Numbered from the stretch's first letter, positions 9,284 to 18,005 are shown. The stretch: DNA of 64,000 bases from Mangrovimicrobium sp033283385 (GCA_033283385.1 JAWMQQ010000001.1:434001-498000); one strand, 5' to 3'. Numbers and translations are program-made. The notes: generated by a model not told the origin, from the sequence alone.

Positions 9284-9874
9284 ATGGCCGATGATCATGC
9301 TGCAAGCACCCTGGAGCCGCGTATTCCCCCGCTGGCGGAGTCGGAGCTCAGCGAGGAGGCGCTTCCCCTGGCGGCCAGGCTGCGCGCGCTGTTCGGCCTG
9401 GAGACCACGGAATTGCCGGACGCGGTCGCTACGATGTTGCGCCACCCGGAAATCTACCGCGCCCAGGTCGAGTACATCACCCAGCGCGCCAGGGCCCTGA
9501 CGCTGGATTTACGGGATCTCGAAATCGTCATACTGCGCACCGGCTGGCTGTGCCGCTCGGCCTATACCTGGGGCGAGCATGTGAAGTTCGGCAGGAACGC
9601 GGGCCTGACGTCGCAGGAGATCGAATGGCTGGTTGAGGGGTCCGCCGCGCAGGGCTGGGGCGAGCGGGACCGCGCGCTGGTCAGGCTGGCCGAGGAATTA
9701 CACGAGGATGCCTGCGTCAGCGATGCGACCTGGACTGTTATCGCGGCAGACTTTACCGACAAGCAGATCATCGAGTTGCTGATGATGGTTGGCTTCTACC
9801 ACGAAATCGCGTTCCTTTATAACTCGATGCGAGTGCGCCTGATCCCCGGCAACGAGGGGCTCGCGGCTCGCTGA
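9284..9874 (+). CDS. carboxymuconolactone decarboxylase/AhpD-like protein
   Basis: A 196-residue all-helical protein of the CMD family. The core segment around residues 85-115 (RTGWLCRSAYTWGEHVKFGRNAGL) matches the family, but only one Cys of the CxxC pair found in AhpD-type peroxidases is present, with Ser in the second position. It is therefore more likely a decarboxylase/lyase-like or catabolic accessory member than a thiol peroxidase. It starts 34 bp after the Rieske gene and precedes the amidohydrolase, an arrangement common in clusters that open or trim a ring. Confidence 0.8.
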   Translation: MADDHAASTLEPRIPPLAESELSEEALPLAARLRALFGLETTELPDAVATMLRHPEIYRAQVEYITQRARALTLDLRDLEIVILRTGWLCRSAYTWGEHVKFGRNAGLTSQEIEWLVEGSAAQGWGERDRALVRLAEELHEDACVSDATWTVIAADFTDKQIIELLMMVGFYHEIAFLYNSMRVRLIPGNEGLAAR

Positions 9875-9905
9875 GGGGCGACAATAATCAATCGGGAGGC
9901 AGAGG

Positions 9906-10802
9906 ATGGATATCGTCGACAGCCAGGTACACCTGGGCCCGGGGGGCGTCCCGGAGATGCTCGCGGCCATCGATGCGCTGGGCGTGAAATCCGTGCTGGT
10001 GGACGAGTGGTGGATGGGTACGCCGGGACACCCCTACTACAGGGTCGGCGAAGCGGGTGCGGCCCAGCGCACGACCTCGCCCACGGCCGAGCTTGCCGCC
10101 TGGGCCCACCCGGACAGGTTCTCCTACCTGGTGCGCGTCGACCCGCGCGACCCTGAACTAGAGGCCGTCGTGCGTTTTGCCAGGGACGCCACCCACGCCC
10201 GCGCCCTGCGCGTCTCTCCGGGCATGTCACGCGCCGAAACCGCCGACTTCGCCAGCGGTGTCTACGACGAGGTGTTTGCGCTCGCCGCTGCCAGCGGGCT
10301 TCCGGTGTTCGTGCAGATCGCCGGCCACGCGGACCTGCTGGAGCGCATTATCGGCAAGTACCCGGATGTCCGCATCGTCATCTGCCACTGCGGCATGCCG
10401 CCCGGCGCAAAGCTCTGGCCGATCTTCGCGCAGATGGAGGGGCTGGCGGACAGCCAGGAGTACTGGCGCAAGGTGGGTGAGGAACCGCTGGACCAGGCCT
10501 TCGAAAAAGTGCTGCGCGCCGCGCAGTGGCCGCAGGTCGCCCTGAAGTGGGCCCATGCCCCGGTGATGTTCGACGCGGCGGGCTATCCCAATCTCGCGGC
10601 AAGGCCGTTTTTGCGCAAGGCACTGGATGCCTTCGGCGCCGAGCGGGTGATGTGGGCCAGCGATATCTCCGCCAACCAGACCGGTGAAAGCTGGGCGGAA
10701 CTGATCTTCGCGATCACCGAAAATCCCGGGGTCAGCGCGGTGGAGCGCGAATGGATCATGGGCAAGACCGCGCGGCACTGGCTGAGCTGGGAGGGGGCGT
10801 GA
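9906..10802 (+). CDS. amidohydrolase-2 family metal-dependent hydrolase/decarboxylase
   Basis: A 298-residue TIM-barrel enzyme of the amidohydrolase-2 group (ACMSD/2-pyrone-4,6-dicarboxylate hydrolase relatives). Metal-ligand landmarks are DSQVHLG at the N-terminus (the usual HxH is reduced to QVH), IAGH about 140, ICHCG about 160 and the Asp of WASDI about 258. It would hydrolyse or decarboxylate a small ring-cleavage acid. The substitution in the first HxH suggests a mononuclear decarboxylase-like or altered metal site. GGGAGGCAGAGG lies just upstream. It is 31 bp downstream of the CMD-like gene. Confidence 0.82.
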   Translation: MDIVDSQVHLGPGGVPEMLAAIDALGVKSVLVDEWWMGTPGHPYYRVGEAGAAQRTTSPTAELAAWAHPDRFSYLVRVDPRDPELEAVVRFARDATHARALRVSPGMSRAETADFASGVYDEVFALAAASGLPVFVQIAGHADLLERIIGKYPDVRIVICHCGMPPGAKLWPIFAQMEGLADSQEYWRKVGEEPLDQAFEKVLRAAQWPQVALKWAHAPVMFDAAGYPNLAARPFLRKALDAFGAERVMWASDISANQTGESWAELIFAITENPGVSAVEREWIMGKTARHWLSWEGA

Positions 10803-10926
10803 AACACCTTGAATCAGGGGAGAATTCGCGGCCGGATCCGCTGCGGGCGCCAGGTTGCCAGCCCCGGGCAACTCCCATAGACTCGGGCGCTTATCCGGAT
10901 TCAACCTCGATTTCAGCTGGAACCCC

Positions 10927-11607
10927 GTGACCACTCAGAACAAAGCCAGGAAGAAGCGATCGGACGGCCCGAAGAAGGCAGCGAGACCCGGCCCAGGCAG
11001 GCCGACCGAATCCCAGTCCCGGACGCGGCATGTCGAGCTGCTGGACAGCGCCCTGGACCTGTTTTCGGAAAACGGATACCAGCACACCACCATGGACGAT
11101 ATCGCCGCTTCCCTGGGGATGGCGAAACGAACGATCTACAGCCACTACGGCGACAAGAAGTCGCTTTTCAAGGCAGTCCTGCAGCATGCCATCGATGCCT
11201 GGATTGTTCCTGTAGAGTTGCTGCGATCCGCTGAAACGGACGACCTCGACGAGACCCTGGTGCGCGTGGGCAGCCTGCTGGTAGAGAACATGTTATCCGA
11301 CGCGGGGCTGCGCCTGCTTCGAATCACCAATGCCGAGGCTTACCGGATGCCGGAAATCGGCGCCTTTACCAACGAACGGGGTACCCGGTCGACCCTGGAA
11401 TACCTGGCCGACCTGTTCCGGCGTCGTGTAAAACGCAGGAATGGCCGGGCGATCGATGCCGACAAGGCCGCCTTTGCGTTTCTCAATATCATCGTTGGTA
11501 CGCCGGCCAATTTGACGACCTGGGGCATGTCTTTCGACCGCAAGTCGATCAACGAACACGCCCGTTACTCCGTCCAGCTTTTTCTCCACGGCCTGCTCAA
11601 CGAGTAG
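10927..11607 (+). CDS. TetR/AcrR-family transcriptional regulator
   Basis: A 226-residue regulator. A basic N-terminal tail (KARKKRSDGPKK) precedes the TetR helix-turn-helix (about residues 37-85, TMDDIAASLGMAKRTIYSHYGDK). The C-terminal ligand domain resembles the TetR_C_33/AefR-like group. The GTG at 10927 was chosen because the basic tail begins there. Upstream in-frame codons translate intergenic sequence. It is the only regulator inside the catabolic region and so the best candidate to bind the repeated operator element upstream of the SDR, Rieske and LLM genes. It converges with the SnoaL-like gene. Confidence 0.9.
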   Translation: MTTQNKARKKRSDGPKKAARPGPGRPTESQSRTRHVELLDSALDLFSENGYQHTTMDDIAASLGMAKRTIYSHYGDKKSLFKAVLQHAIDAWIVPVELLRSAETDDLDETLVRVGSLLVENMLSDAGLRLLRITNAEAYRMPEIGAFTNERGTRSTLEYLADLFRRRVKRRNGRAIDADKAAFAFLNIIVGTPANLTTWGMSFDRKSINEHARYSVQLFLHGLLNE

Positions 11608-11624
11608 GCGCGCGCACCGCCCGA

Positions 11625-12119
11625 CTAGAGGTAGGAGGGGTCGCTCCTGTCGCGCCTGCTGCGCAACTGCTCCTCCGGGACCCAGCGTTCGAGGACGGGA
11701 TCGACGCGGTCGGAATCGACGATGACGACGCGCCTGGCGATACGCCACTCGCCATCGCGCCGCTCGTAGCGGTCGATATAGCGCGTGTTGACCACCAGGT
11801 CCTTTTCCGGTTCGTCCCCCTGTGCCGCGACGCGATGGTAGGCGCGGGCGTAGTGCTCCGCCCAGGCCGCGTCGCCGTCGACTTCCACCAGCTGGTTGCC
11901 GGTGAAGTGGGTGGTGGAGAGAAAATTGGGGCAACCCGCCCTGCAGTACTCGATGAACCCGTCGACCCCGCCGACATACTCGCCGTGGTCGTCGATGGCA
12001 TCCGGGTGGTAGCAGGAGCGCACCAGGTCCCAGTCCATCCTGTCGATACCCCGGCAATAGCGGATCTGGACTTTCTTTATGGCCGCTTCATCGAGCAGGC
12101 GCTGCAGGGCGTCTTCCAT
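11625..12119 (-). CDS. SnoaL-like/NTF2-fold polyketide-cyclase-like protein
   Basis: A 164-residue protein of the SnoaL_4/NTF2-like superfamily. The typical start IRYCRGIDRMDWDLVRSCY, followed by an HPDAIDDHGEY strand, carries the Tyr and Asp residues that line the active cone in ketosteroid-isomerase- and dehydratase-like members. It could be an isomerase, dehydratase or hydrolase acting on a pathway intermediate. The family does not predict the reaction. It diverges from the LLM oxidoreductase across a 320-bp gap holding two tandem copies of the regulon element. Confidence 0.8.
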   Translation of the reverse strand: MEDALQRLLDEAAIKKVQIRYCRGIDRMDWDLVRSCYHPDAIDDHGEYVGGVDGFIEYCRAGCPNFLSTTHFTGNQLVEVDGDAAWAEHYARAYHRVAAQGDEPEKDLVVNTRYIDRYERRDGEWRIARRVVIVDSDRVDPVLERWVPEEQLRSRRDRSDPSYL

Positions 12120-12273
12120 CGGCGGGTACTCCGGGCAGTTATTGTTTGCACGGGATCATGCCACCGAATACGGGATAAATGAATAATGGCGCTGTCGTAT
12201 CGCGATTCGCTCCCGGGATCTGCGGCGGGAGGATCGTGCTTTTCGGTCGGCATACGCAACCAGAATCAGTTTG

Positions 12274-12299
12274 TAATGAAACTGTGTAAGTGATATTGT
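12274..12299 (+). promoter_or_regulatory. catabolic-regulon promoter/operator element, copy 3
   Basis: ATGAAACT (12276-12283), N5, AGTGATATT (12289-12297) reads toward the LLM oxidoreductase gene. A TTGTAA/TATTGT pair with 17-bp spacing overlays it. It lies 28 bp from copy 4, centre to centre. Confidence 0.6.
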
Positions 12300-12301
12300 C
12301 T

Positions 12302-12327
12302 AAATGAAACTCGAAAAGTGTTATTAG
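12302..12327 (+). promoter_or_regulatory. catabolic-regulon promoter/operator element, copy 4
   Basis: AAATGAAACT (12302-12311), N5, AGTGTTATT (12317-12325) is a second element directly after copy 3 in the same orientation. Two adjacent sites suggest cooperative repressor binding at the SnoaL/LLM divergent promoter. Confidence 0.6.
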
Positions 12328-12439
12328 ATGCCGCGATGGTGTTTCGTATGACACGATTCCGTATCAACCGTTTTTGAGCCCGCCCCGGGAGCGTGTAGCC
12401 CCGTGAGGCGAGCCAGGCCGCAGATGTGGAGATAATAAG

Positions 12440-13498
12440 ATGCGAGTAGGGCTGCACTTGGGATACCAGAACCTGCATGGTGAACCGGACGTGAAGACGT
12501 TCATGCAGGAAACCCAGTTTGCCGTCGAGGCGGAGGCCATGGGCTTCGATTTCGTCGGCCCGGTGGAACACCACTTTACCGATTACGCGGCGTGCCCCGA
12601 TCCCTTCGGCGTGTTGTCGTACATCGCCGCCAGGACCAGCAAGATCGACCTCATCACGGCGGCCGTCATTCTCCCCTGGAACAATCCCCTGCGTGTGGTG
12701 GAGCAGTTCCTGCAGCTCGATATCCTCTGCGAGGGACGGTTGATAGCCGGCATGGGCCGGGGCGCCGCGCGCCGCGAGTTCAGGTCTTTCGGTGTCGAGC
12801 TGGCCGATTCGAGGGAGATGTTCGACGAGGCCGCGCTGATCATCATGGAGGGCATCGAAACCGGCATCGTCGAAGCGGACACCAAGTGGTACCAGATCCC
12901 GCGCACCGAAGTCCGTCCCCGCCCGTTCAAGTCCTTCAAGGACCGCACGGTGATGGTCTCCATGTCGCCGTCCTCGGTGGAAGTGGCGGCCAATTACGGC
13001 CTGAAAACCCTGCGCTTCTCCCAGGGTGACTGGCGCAAGGCGATCCCGGAAATCAACCAGTACCGCGAAACCTTCGAGAGCAAGCACGGCAAGAAGGCGC
13101 CGCCGTTCATCATCTCCGATTTCATGCTCTGCTTCGAGGACCAGAAGCGGGTCACGGAATACTGCGATAAGTATTTTTCCGTGATGTTCGAGACCGTGGC
13201 CAATCACTACGAGTTCATGAGCGACCACTTCAAGAACCTGCCGTCCTACTCCACCTACGCGTACATGGGTGAAAGGGCGGAGGCGGCGGGCGGTGCGCAC
13301 AAGGCCTACAAGGACTATATCGGCGGCAACATGATCGGCACGCCGGAGCGCCTGGTCGAGCACCACCTGGAGCGCGCGTCGATGGTCGGCGATTACGAGA
13401 TGCTGTGCAATTTCAGCTTTGGCGGGCTGCCCTACGAGCTGGTGTACGAACAGGCCAGGCTGTTTGCCGACAAGGTGATGCCACACCTCAAGGGCTGA
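12440..13498 (+). CDS. luciferase-like (LLM) flavin/F420-dependent oxidoreductase
   Basis: A 352-residue TIM-barrel enzyme of the bacterial luciferase superfamily, whose members use reduced FMN or coenzyme F420. Family landmarks are the N-terminal MRVGLHLGYQN strand, FVGPVEHHFTDYAACPDP (about 36-53), AAVILPWNNPLRVVEQ (about 71-86), GRLIAGMGRGAARREF (about 97-112) and the C-terminal GTPERLVEHH. Cofactor choice cannot be settled by eye. The complete F420 operon 30 kb away makes F420 plausible. It probably forms an operon with the downstream flavoprotein, 44 bp away, under the tandem operators. Confidence 0.88.
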   Translation: MRVGLHLGYQNLHGEPDVKTFMQETQFAVEAEAMGFDFVGPVEHHFTDYAACPDPFGVLSYIAARTSKIDLITAAVILPWNNPLRVVEQFLQLDILCEGRLIAGMGRGAARREFRSFGVELADSREMFDEAALIIMEGIETGIVEADTKWYQIPRTEVRPRPFKSFKDRTVMVSMSPSSVEVAANYGLKTLRFSQGDWRKAIPEINQYRETFESKHGKKAPPFIISDFMLCFEDQKRVTEYCDKYFSVMFETVANHYEFMSDHFKNLPSYSTYAYMGERAEAAGGAHKAYKDYIGGNMIGTPERLVEHHLERASMVGDYEMLCNFSFGGLPYELVYEQARLFADKVMPHLKG

Positions 13499-13542
13499 TA
13501 CTTAAAACGCATTTCCTCGAATCTCTCCTGGAGCGGCCTGCC

Positions 13543-15240
13543 ATGATCAGCAATTTGCCCGCGAAGTGGGATATGGAAGCCGATGTCGTCTGCATCGGCT
13601 CGGGTATCGGCGGCCTGTCCGCGGCGATTACCGCGCATGAAGAGGGCGCCAGCGCCATCGTGCTGGAGCGCGCTGACAAGGTGGGCGGTGTCACCGCGCT
13701 GTCCCTGGGCGAGGTCTGGGTGCCCGGCAATCACCTGGCGGCGGCGCTGGGCCTGGAGGATTCCCCGGAATCCGGTTACCGCTACCTCAAGCGCCTCTCG
13801 ATGGGTTACGGCAACGACTCGCTGATACTCAACACGGTGGTCCACGCGCGCGAGGCGCTGCGGTATTTCGAGGACAGGATAAACCTCGAGATGCAGGTCA
13901 TTCGCGGACTCCCCGATTACTACTACGGATTTGACGACAACAGCGTCGCCGAGGGGCGCATGCTCGAGGTGGTGCCGTTCCCCGCGGAATCGCTGGGGGA
14001 GTGGCAGTCCCGGACGCGGGTCTCGCCGATCGTGCCCTACGGCATGACGCACGAGGACATGTACAAGCCCGGCGGCACCGCGAACATCGCCAAGTGGGAT
14101 TTCGAACTCATGGGTGAGCGGCTCGTCAACGACGTCCGTTGCCTGGGTCCCGGCCTGGTCGGCTATTTCGTCAAGGCGATGCTCGATCGCGCTATCCCGA
14201 TGCACACCGGCGTCAATGTCGAGGAACTGATCGGCGACGGGGAGCGCATCGTCGGCGTGCGCGCCACGCAGGACGGGCGCGACCTGTTCGTGCGGGCCGG
14301 GCGCGGCGTGGTGATCGCGGTCAGCAGTTACGAGCGGAACCAGGACTACAACAAGACCCTGGGGCAACAGCTCAAGCCGATTTCCTATGTCATCAACACC
14401 ATCGATGGCGCCAATTTCCGGCTTGCCGGCCCGGTCGGGGCGCGCATTGCGCGGGTACCCGACATCACCCTGCTCGGTTACTTCATACCCGGGGAGGAGA
14501 CAGAAGCCGGGGATCCGATGCCGCGCAGCGCGATGGTGTCCATCGGCCTGCCGCATACCATCGTGGTCAATCGCAGCGGCAGGCGATTCGGCAACGAGGC
14601 GTTTTACCGCCAGTTCAATTACACCATCGACCATATCGATGGCGCGACCCAGACCCACCCGAACTTTCCCTGCTGGGTGATCATGGACAGCCAGGCCAGG
14701 GAAAAATACCCGTTCGGGTCGATCATGCCCGGCCAGCAGTGGCCCGAGGGCCTCGGGGTCCGGGCGGATTCCTTAAGTGCCCTCGCCGCAGCGATCGGCG
14801 TCGACGCGGCGGCCCTCGAGACTACTGTCGCGGCATTCAACGCCAACGCGGAAAAGGGCGAGGACCCGGAGTTCGGTCGCGGCACCCATCCCTGGAGCAT
14901 CTCGATGTGCGGCGATCCCAACCACCACCCCAACGGCAATCTCGGCCCGCTGTCCCGCCCGCCGTTCTACGCCGTCGAACTGAAGCGGATGGGCGGCAGC
15001 GGGATACCGGCAGCGGGGCTGCTGGCGGATCACCACTGTCGCGCGCTGGGCTGGGATGACGAGCCGATCGCCGGCCTGTACGTCGCCGGCAACTCCATGG
15101 CGCGGATGGAGACCGGCGCGGTAATGCAAAGCGGGATCTCCAACGCGCGGGGCATGACCCATGGCTTTATCATCGGCCATCACGCCACCGGCAAGCCCAG
15201 CCAGTTGCTGCAGCGGGAAGCCGAACGCCTGGGATTGTGA
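13543..15240 (+). CDS. FAD-binding dehydrogenase, 3-ketosteroid-delta1-dehydrogenase/fumarate-reductase-like
   Basis: A 565-residue flavoprotein. The FAD dinucleotide fold opens with DVVCIGSGIGGLSAA (about residues 14-28) followed by the acidic ribose-binding residue in LERADKVGG. The C-terminal FAD motif is GLYVAGNSMARMETG ... SGISNARGMTHG. The overall order resembles KstD/succinate-dehydrogenase-type proteins that desaturate a ring alpha,beta to a ketone. The exact substrate is not predictable, and it is not a clear KstD. The ATG at 13543 was chosen because the upstream in-frame extension overlaps the LLM gene. It is the last gene of the catabolic region and converges with the RDD gene. Confidence 0.87.
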   Translation: MISNLPAKWDMEADVVCIGSGIGGLSAAITAHEEGASAIVLERADKVGGVTALSLGEVWVPGNHLAAALGLEDSPESGYRYLKRLSMGYGNDSLILNTVVHAREALRYFEDRINLEMQVIRGLPDYYYGFDDNSVAEGRMLEVVPFPAESLGEWQSRTRVSPIVPYGMTHEDMYKPGGTANIAKWDFELMGERLVNDVRCLGPGLVGYFVKAMLDRAIPMHTGVNVEELIGDGERIVGVRATQDGRDLFVRAGRGVVIAVSSYERNQDYNKTLGQQLKPISYVINTIDGANFRLAGPVGARIARVPDITLLGYFIPGEETEAGDPMPRSAMVSIGLPHTIVVNRSGRRFGNEAFYRQFNYTIDHIDGATQTHPNFPCWVIMDSQAREKYPFGSIMPGQQWPEGLGVRADSLSALAAAIGVDAAALETTVAAFNANAEKGEDPEFGRGTHPWSISMCGDPNHHPNGNLGPLSRPPFYAVELKRMGGSGIPAAGLLADHHCRALGWDDEPIAGLYVAGNSMARMETGAVMQSGISNARGMTHGFIIGHHATGKPSQLLQREAERLGL

Positions 15241-15289
15241 ACCGGCAAGCGCAACCGGCATCGCAGGTTCGCGTACCGGCCCGGGGTAG

Positions 15290-15760
15290 TCAGTTCTCCG
15301 GCACGGCGCGCTTGTCGCGCGAGCGGCGCGGCAGCAGTTCAAGCCGTGTGCCGGACAGGTAGTCGTGCCAGTAGCGACCGTTGCGATCGACCAGCCTCCA
15401 GAGGTAGCCGAGGCCGAAACAGGCTATTGACAGTGTCGCGCCAACACAGCGCAACAGGGCCTGCCCCGGTCTTACCCGTCCACCATCGCTGCGAACGAGG
15501 CGGATGCGCCAGGCCTGCATGCCCAGGGTCTGGCCGCTCTTACACCAGAACGCGCTGTAGAACCCGACCAGCGAGAGCGCGAACAACAGCTGGCCCAGCC
15601 AGGGACTGAGCACGCGCCGCTCGCCGTGGGTCAGCCACACTTGCATGCCGAGGGCGATCGCGTACACGACGAAGACCAGCGCCACCACCAGCAGCACGTC
15701 GTAGACCATGGCCAGCAGGTGGCGCAGCAGCGAGGGCGAGGGCGGGGACGTGTCATTCAT
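15290..15760 (-). CDS. RDD-family membrane protein
   Basis: A 156-residue inner-membrane protein. It carries the RDD domain, with the first helix starting HLLAMVYDVLLVVALVFVVYA (Arg is replaced by Met in the RxxD-like signature, Asp kept) and the conserved GQTLGMQAWRIRLV loop and DYLSGTRL tail. Three hydrophobic segments lie at about 15-38, 50-72 and 95-118. RDD proteins are small membrane proteins of mostly unknown role, some linked to ion or osmotic exchange. The ATG at 15760 removes an unrelated N-terminal extension. It diverges from the response-regulator gene across 81 bp. Confidence 0.85.
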   Translation of the reverse strand: MNDTSPPSPSLLRHLLAMVYDVLLVVALVFVVYAIALGMQVWLTHGERRVLSPWLGQLLFALSLVGFYSAFWCKSGQTLGMQAWRIRLVRSDGGRVRPGQALLRCVGATLSIACFGLGYLWRLVDRNGRYWHDYLSGTRLELLPRRSRDKRAVPEN

Positions 15761-15841
15761 GCAGCGGCATTCTAGCAGCATGTATTGGCCTTTGTCGGCG
15801 AGCGGCGGCATGCTACATTCCCGCCAAAGACGGATAACAGC

Positions 15842-16522
15842 ATGCATGTACTTTTAATCGAGGACGACCGCTCGGTCGCGGACTTCATCGTTGGCGAGCT
15901 GGACAAGGCGGGCTACGACTGCACCCATTGCGCCGACGGCGACAGTGGCCTGGAAACCGCCGCCAGCGGTGAATACGACGTGTGGGTGATCGACCGCATG
16001 CTGCCCGGGCGCCCCGGCCTCAGCGTGCTCAAGGAGCTGCGCGAACGCGGCGTCAACACGCCCGCGCTGGTGCTCAGCGCCCTGGGCGATGTCGACGAGC
16101 GCGTGCGCGGCCTGCAACTGGGCGCGGACGATTACCTGGTCAAGCCGTTCTCCATGGAAGAACTGCTGGCGCGCCTGGAAGTGCTCTACCGCCGCCGCGC
16201 CAGCACCACCGAGACCACTACCCGCCTGCAGGTGGAAGACCTGAGCATGGACCTGCTGTCGCAGGCGGTGATCCGCGACAGCATGGAGATCGTCCTGCAG
16301 CCGCGCGAATACAAGCTGCTGGAGTACCTGATGCGCCACGCCGGTCAGGTGGTCACCCGCGGCATGCTGCTGGAACATGTCTGGGGCTACAACTTCGACC
16401 CGCAGACCAATGTCATCGACGTGCATATCTCCCGCCTGCGGCAGAAGATCGACCGCGATTTCGCGCGCCCCCTGCTGCACACCGTGCGCGGGGCCGGCTA
16501 CCGCCTGGGTAACCCGGAGTAA
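15842..16522 (+). CDS. OmpR-family two-component response regulator
   Basis: A 226-residue regulator. The receiver domain (1-115) has the acidic pocket EDD at 7-9, phospho-acceptor Asp51 (VIDRMLPG), a switch Ser in LVLSA and Lys101 (VKPF). The winged-helix DNA-binding domain (about 130-222) has the signature PREYKLLEYLMRH and DVHISRLRQKI. The start at ATG 15842 is fixed by the receiver beginning directly MHVLLIEDD. It is translationally coupled to the kinase (TAATG overlap). Closest in layout to CusR/CopR/QseB-like regulators, but no target gene is visible here. Confidence 0.93.
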   Translation: MHVLLIEDDRSVADFIVGELDKAGYDCTHCADGDSGLETAASGEYDVWVIDRMLPGRPGLSVLKELRERGVNTPALVLSALGDVDERVRGLQLGADDYLVKPFSMEELLARLEVLYRRRASTTETTTRLQVEDLSMDLLSQAVIRDSMEIVLQPREYKLLEYLMRHAGQVVTRGMLLEHVWGYNFDPQTNVIDVHISRLRQKIDRDFARPLLHTVRGAGYRLGNPE

Positions 16523-17913
16523 TGGGCGGGCGCCGCTCGGAGATTCGCCGGGTTCTCAGCAGTCTCACTTTCCGCTACGTGGCGAAATTCCTGCTGGCGC
16601 TCACCGGCATGGTGATGCTGATCGCCGCGCTGCTCTACGGCATCTACAGCTACCGCTACTTCCGCGACCTGTCCGCGAGTATCGTCGACGAGCAGGAGAC
16701 CCTGGTACTGATCTACCGCGGCCAGGGCCTGGCGGGCATAAAGCAGTACATCGAGGACCAGCGCGACGCCAACCTGCTCGACCGCTTCCACTACATGATC
16801 CTCGACCCCGACGGCGAGCGCATCGGTGGCGACCTGCCGCGCTCCACTCACTACAAGGTGTTCGACGACGGCTGGCTGGACCTGGAACTGGGCCTGCTGA
16901 AATGGGGCGAGTCCGTGGATGTCGATTTTCTCGCCCGGGTCATCGACCTCGGCGACGGCTACCGTGCGCTGGTCGCGCGCAACTACGAGGCGGTGGTGTT
17001 CAGCGGCCGGCTGGTATTCAGCACCCTGGTGCGCGCCATGCTCGCGACCATCCTGCTGGGCCTGGTGGCGGGTTACTTCGTCGCCAAGCGCAGCATGGAT
17101 CGGGTGGAGTGGCTGGGGCGGGAGATGTCGCGGATCATCCGCGGCGACCCCTCACAGCGCCTCGCCGCCAGCCTGGAGGCCGGCCATGTCGGCGACCTCG
17201 CGCGCATCATGAACAGCATGCTGGAGCAGACCGAGGAGCTGATGCAGGGCATGCGCAGCATCTCGGACAACATCGCCCACGACCTGCGCACGCCGCTCGG
17301 GCGGCTGCGCAACCAGCTGATCCGCCTGCGCGATACGCTGCCGGCCGAGCGCCGGCCGGAGGTCGAGAACCTCGTCGCCGACTGCGACAGCCTGCTGCAA
17401 TCCTTTAGCGCGGTGCTGCGCATATCCACCCTGGAGTCCGGTAATCGCTACACCGGCAAGCGCGAGGTCGATCTCGCGCGCCTGCTGCGCGACGTGGTCG
17501 AGCTGTACGAGCCGCTGGCCCAAGAGAAACAGATCGAGGTGACCTTCACCGGTCCGCCTTTCCCCGCCAACACCCGCGGCGACGCCGACCTGCTGTTCCA
17601 GCTGTTCGCCAATGTGCTGGACAACGCCATCAAGTACACGCCGGAGCAGGGGACCATAGCGGTGCGCCTGTCCAGCCGCCACGACGGCGAGCACAGTCAC
17701 CGTATCAGCATCGCGGACAGCGGGCCGGGGATTTCATCGGAGCACTGGGGCAATGTGTTTCGCCGCTTCTACCGGGTCGACCCCAGCCGCTCGGCCCAGC
17801 CGGGGCACGGCCTCGGCCTCAGCATGGCGCAGGCCATCGCGCACTACCACCGCGGCCATGTCGACCTGGAGGACAACCACCCGGGGCTGCGCGTGGTCAT
17901 CAGCCTCCCGTAG
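16522..17913 (+). CDS. two-component sensor histidine kinase
   Basis: A 463-residue membrane kinase. Transmembrane helices at about 18-40 and 165-187 enclose a periplasmic sensor of about 125 residues. A HAMP linker (about 188-240) leads to the DHp helix with phospho-acceptor His253 in NIAHDLRTPLGRLRN. The catalytic domain shows N (NVLDNAIKY), G1 (DSGPGIS), F (FRRFYRVD) and G2 (GHGLGLS) boxes. It pairs with the response regulator immediately upstream. Its TAG stop codon lies inside a REP-like repeat (GTAGGAG). Confidence 0.93.
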   Translation: MGGRRSEIRRVLSSLTFRYVAKFLLALTGMVMLIAALLYGIYSYRYFRDLSASIVDEQETLVLIYRGQGLAGIKQYIEDQRDANLLDRFHYMILDPDGERIGGDLPRSTHYKVFDDGWLDLELGLLKWGESVDVDFLARVIDLGDGYRALVARNYEAVVFSGRLVFSTLVRAMLATILLGLVAGYFVAKRSMDRVEWLGREMSRIIRGDPSQRLAASLEAGHVGDLARIMNSMLEQTEELMQGMRSISDNIAHDLRTPLGRLRNQLIRLRDTLPAERRPEVENLVADCDSLLQSFSAVLRISTLESGNRYTGKREVDLARLLRDVVELYEPLAQEKQIEVTFTGPPFPANTRGDADLLFQLFANVLDNAIKYTPEQGTIAVRLSSRHDGEHSHRISIADSGPGISSEHWGNVFRRFYRVDPSRSAQPGHGLGLSMAQAIAHYHRGHVDLEDNHPGLRVVISLP

Positions 17914-17976
17914 GAGCCTGCTACGCAGGCGCGATATCCGACGCTGCCTCGATCGCGCGCAGAGTGCGCTCCTACG
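17910..17976. repeat. REP/REPIN-like palindromic repeat, cluster 1
   Basis: Begins GTAGGAGCCTGCTACGCAGG and closes with the inverted end GCGCTCCTAC. The left end supplies the TAG stop of the histidine kinase gene. Same family as the clusters at 23482, 59880, 61236 and 62158. Confidence 0.85.
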
Positions 17977-18005
17977 TGTTCAAGCGGTCCGCCCCCGAAC
18001 CCGGC

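Larger units (their letters stand above)
12120..12439. other. 320-bp divergent intergenic region with tandem operators
   Basis: No gene is seen. The region lies between the divergent SnoaL-like and LLM genes. It contains the two tandem regulon elements listed separately and is AT-rich between about 12260 and 12330. GGAG at about 12429 serves the LLM start. Confidence 0.6.

Noticed and set aside
9284..9874. CMD-family protein as AhpD peroxidase partner
   Set aside because: The second Cys of CxxC is Ser and no AhpC is adjacent.
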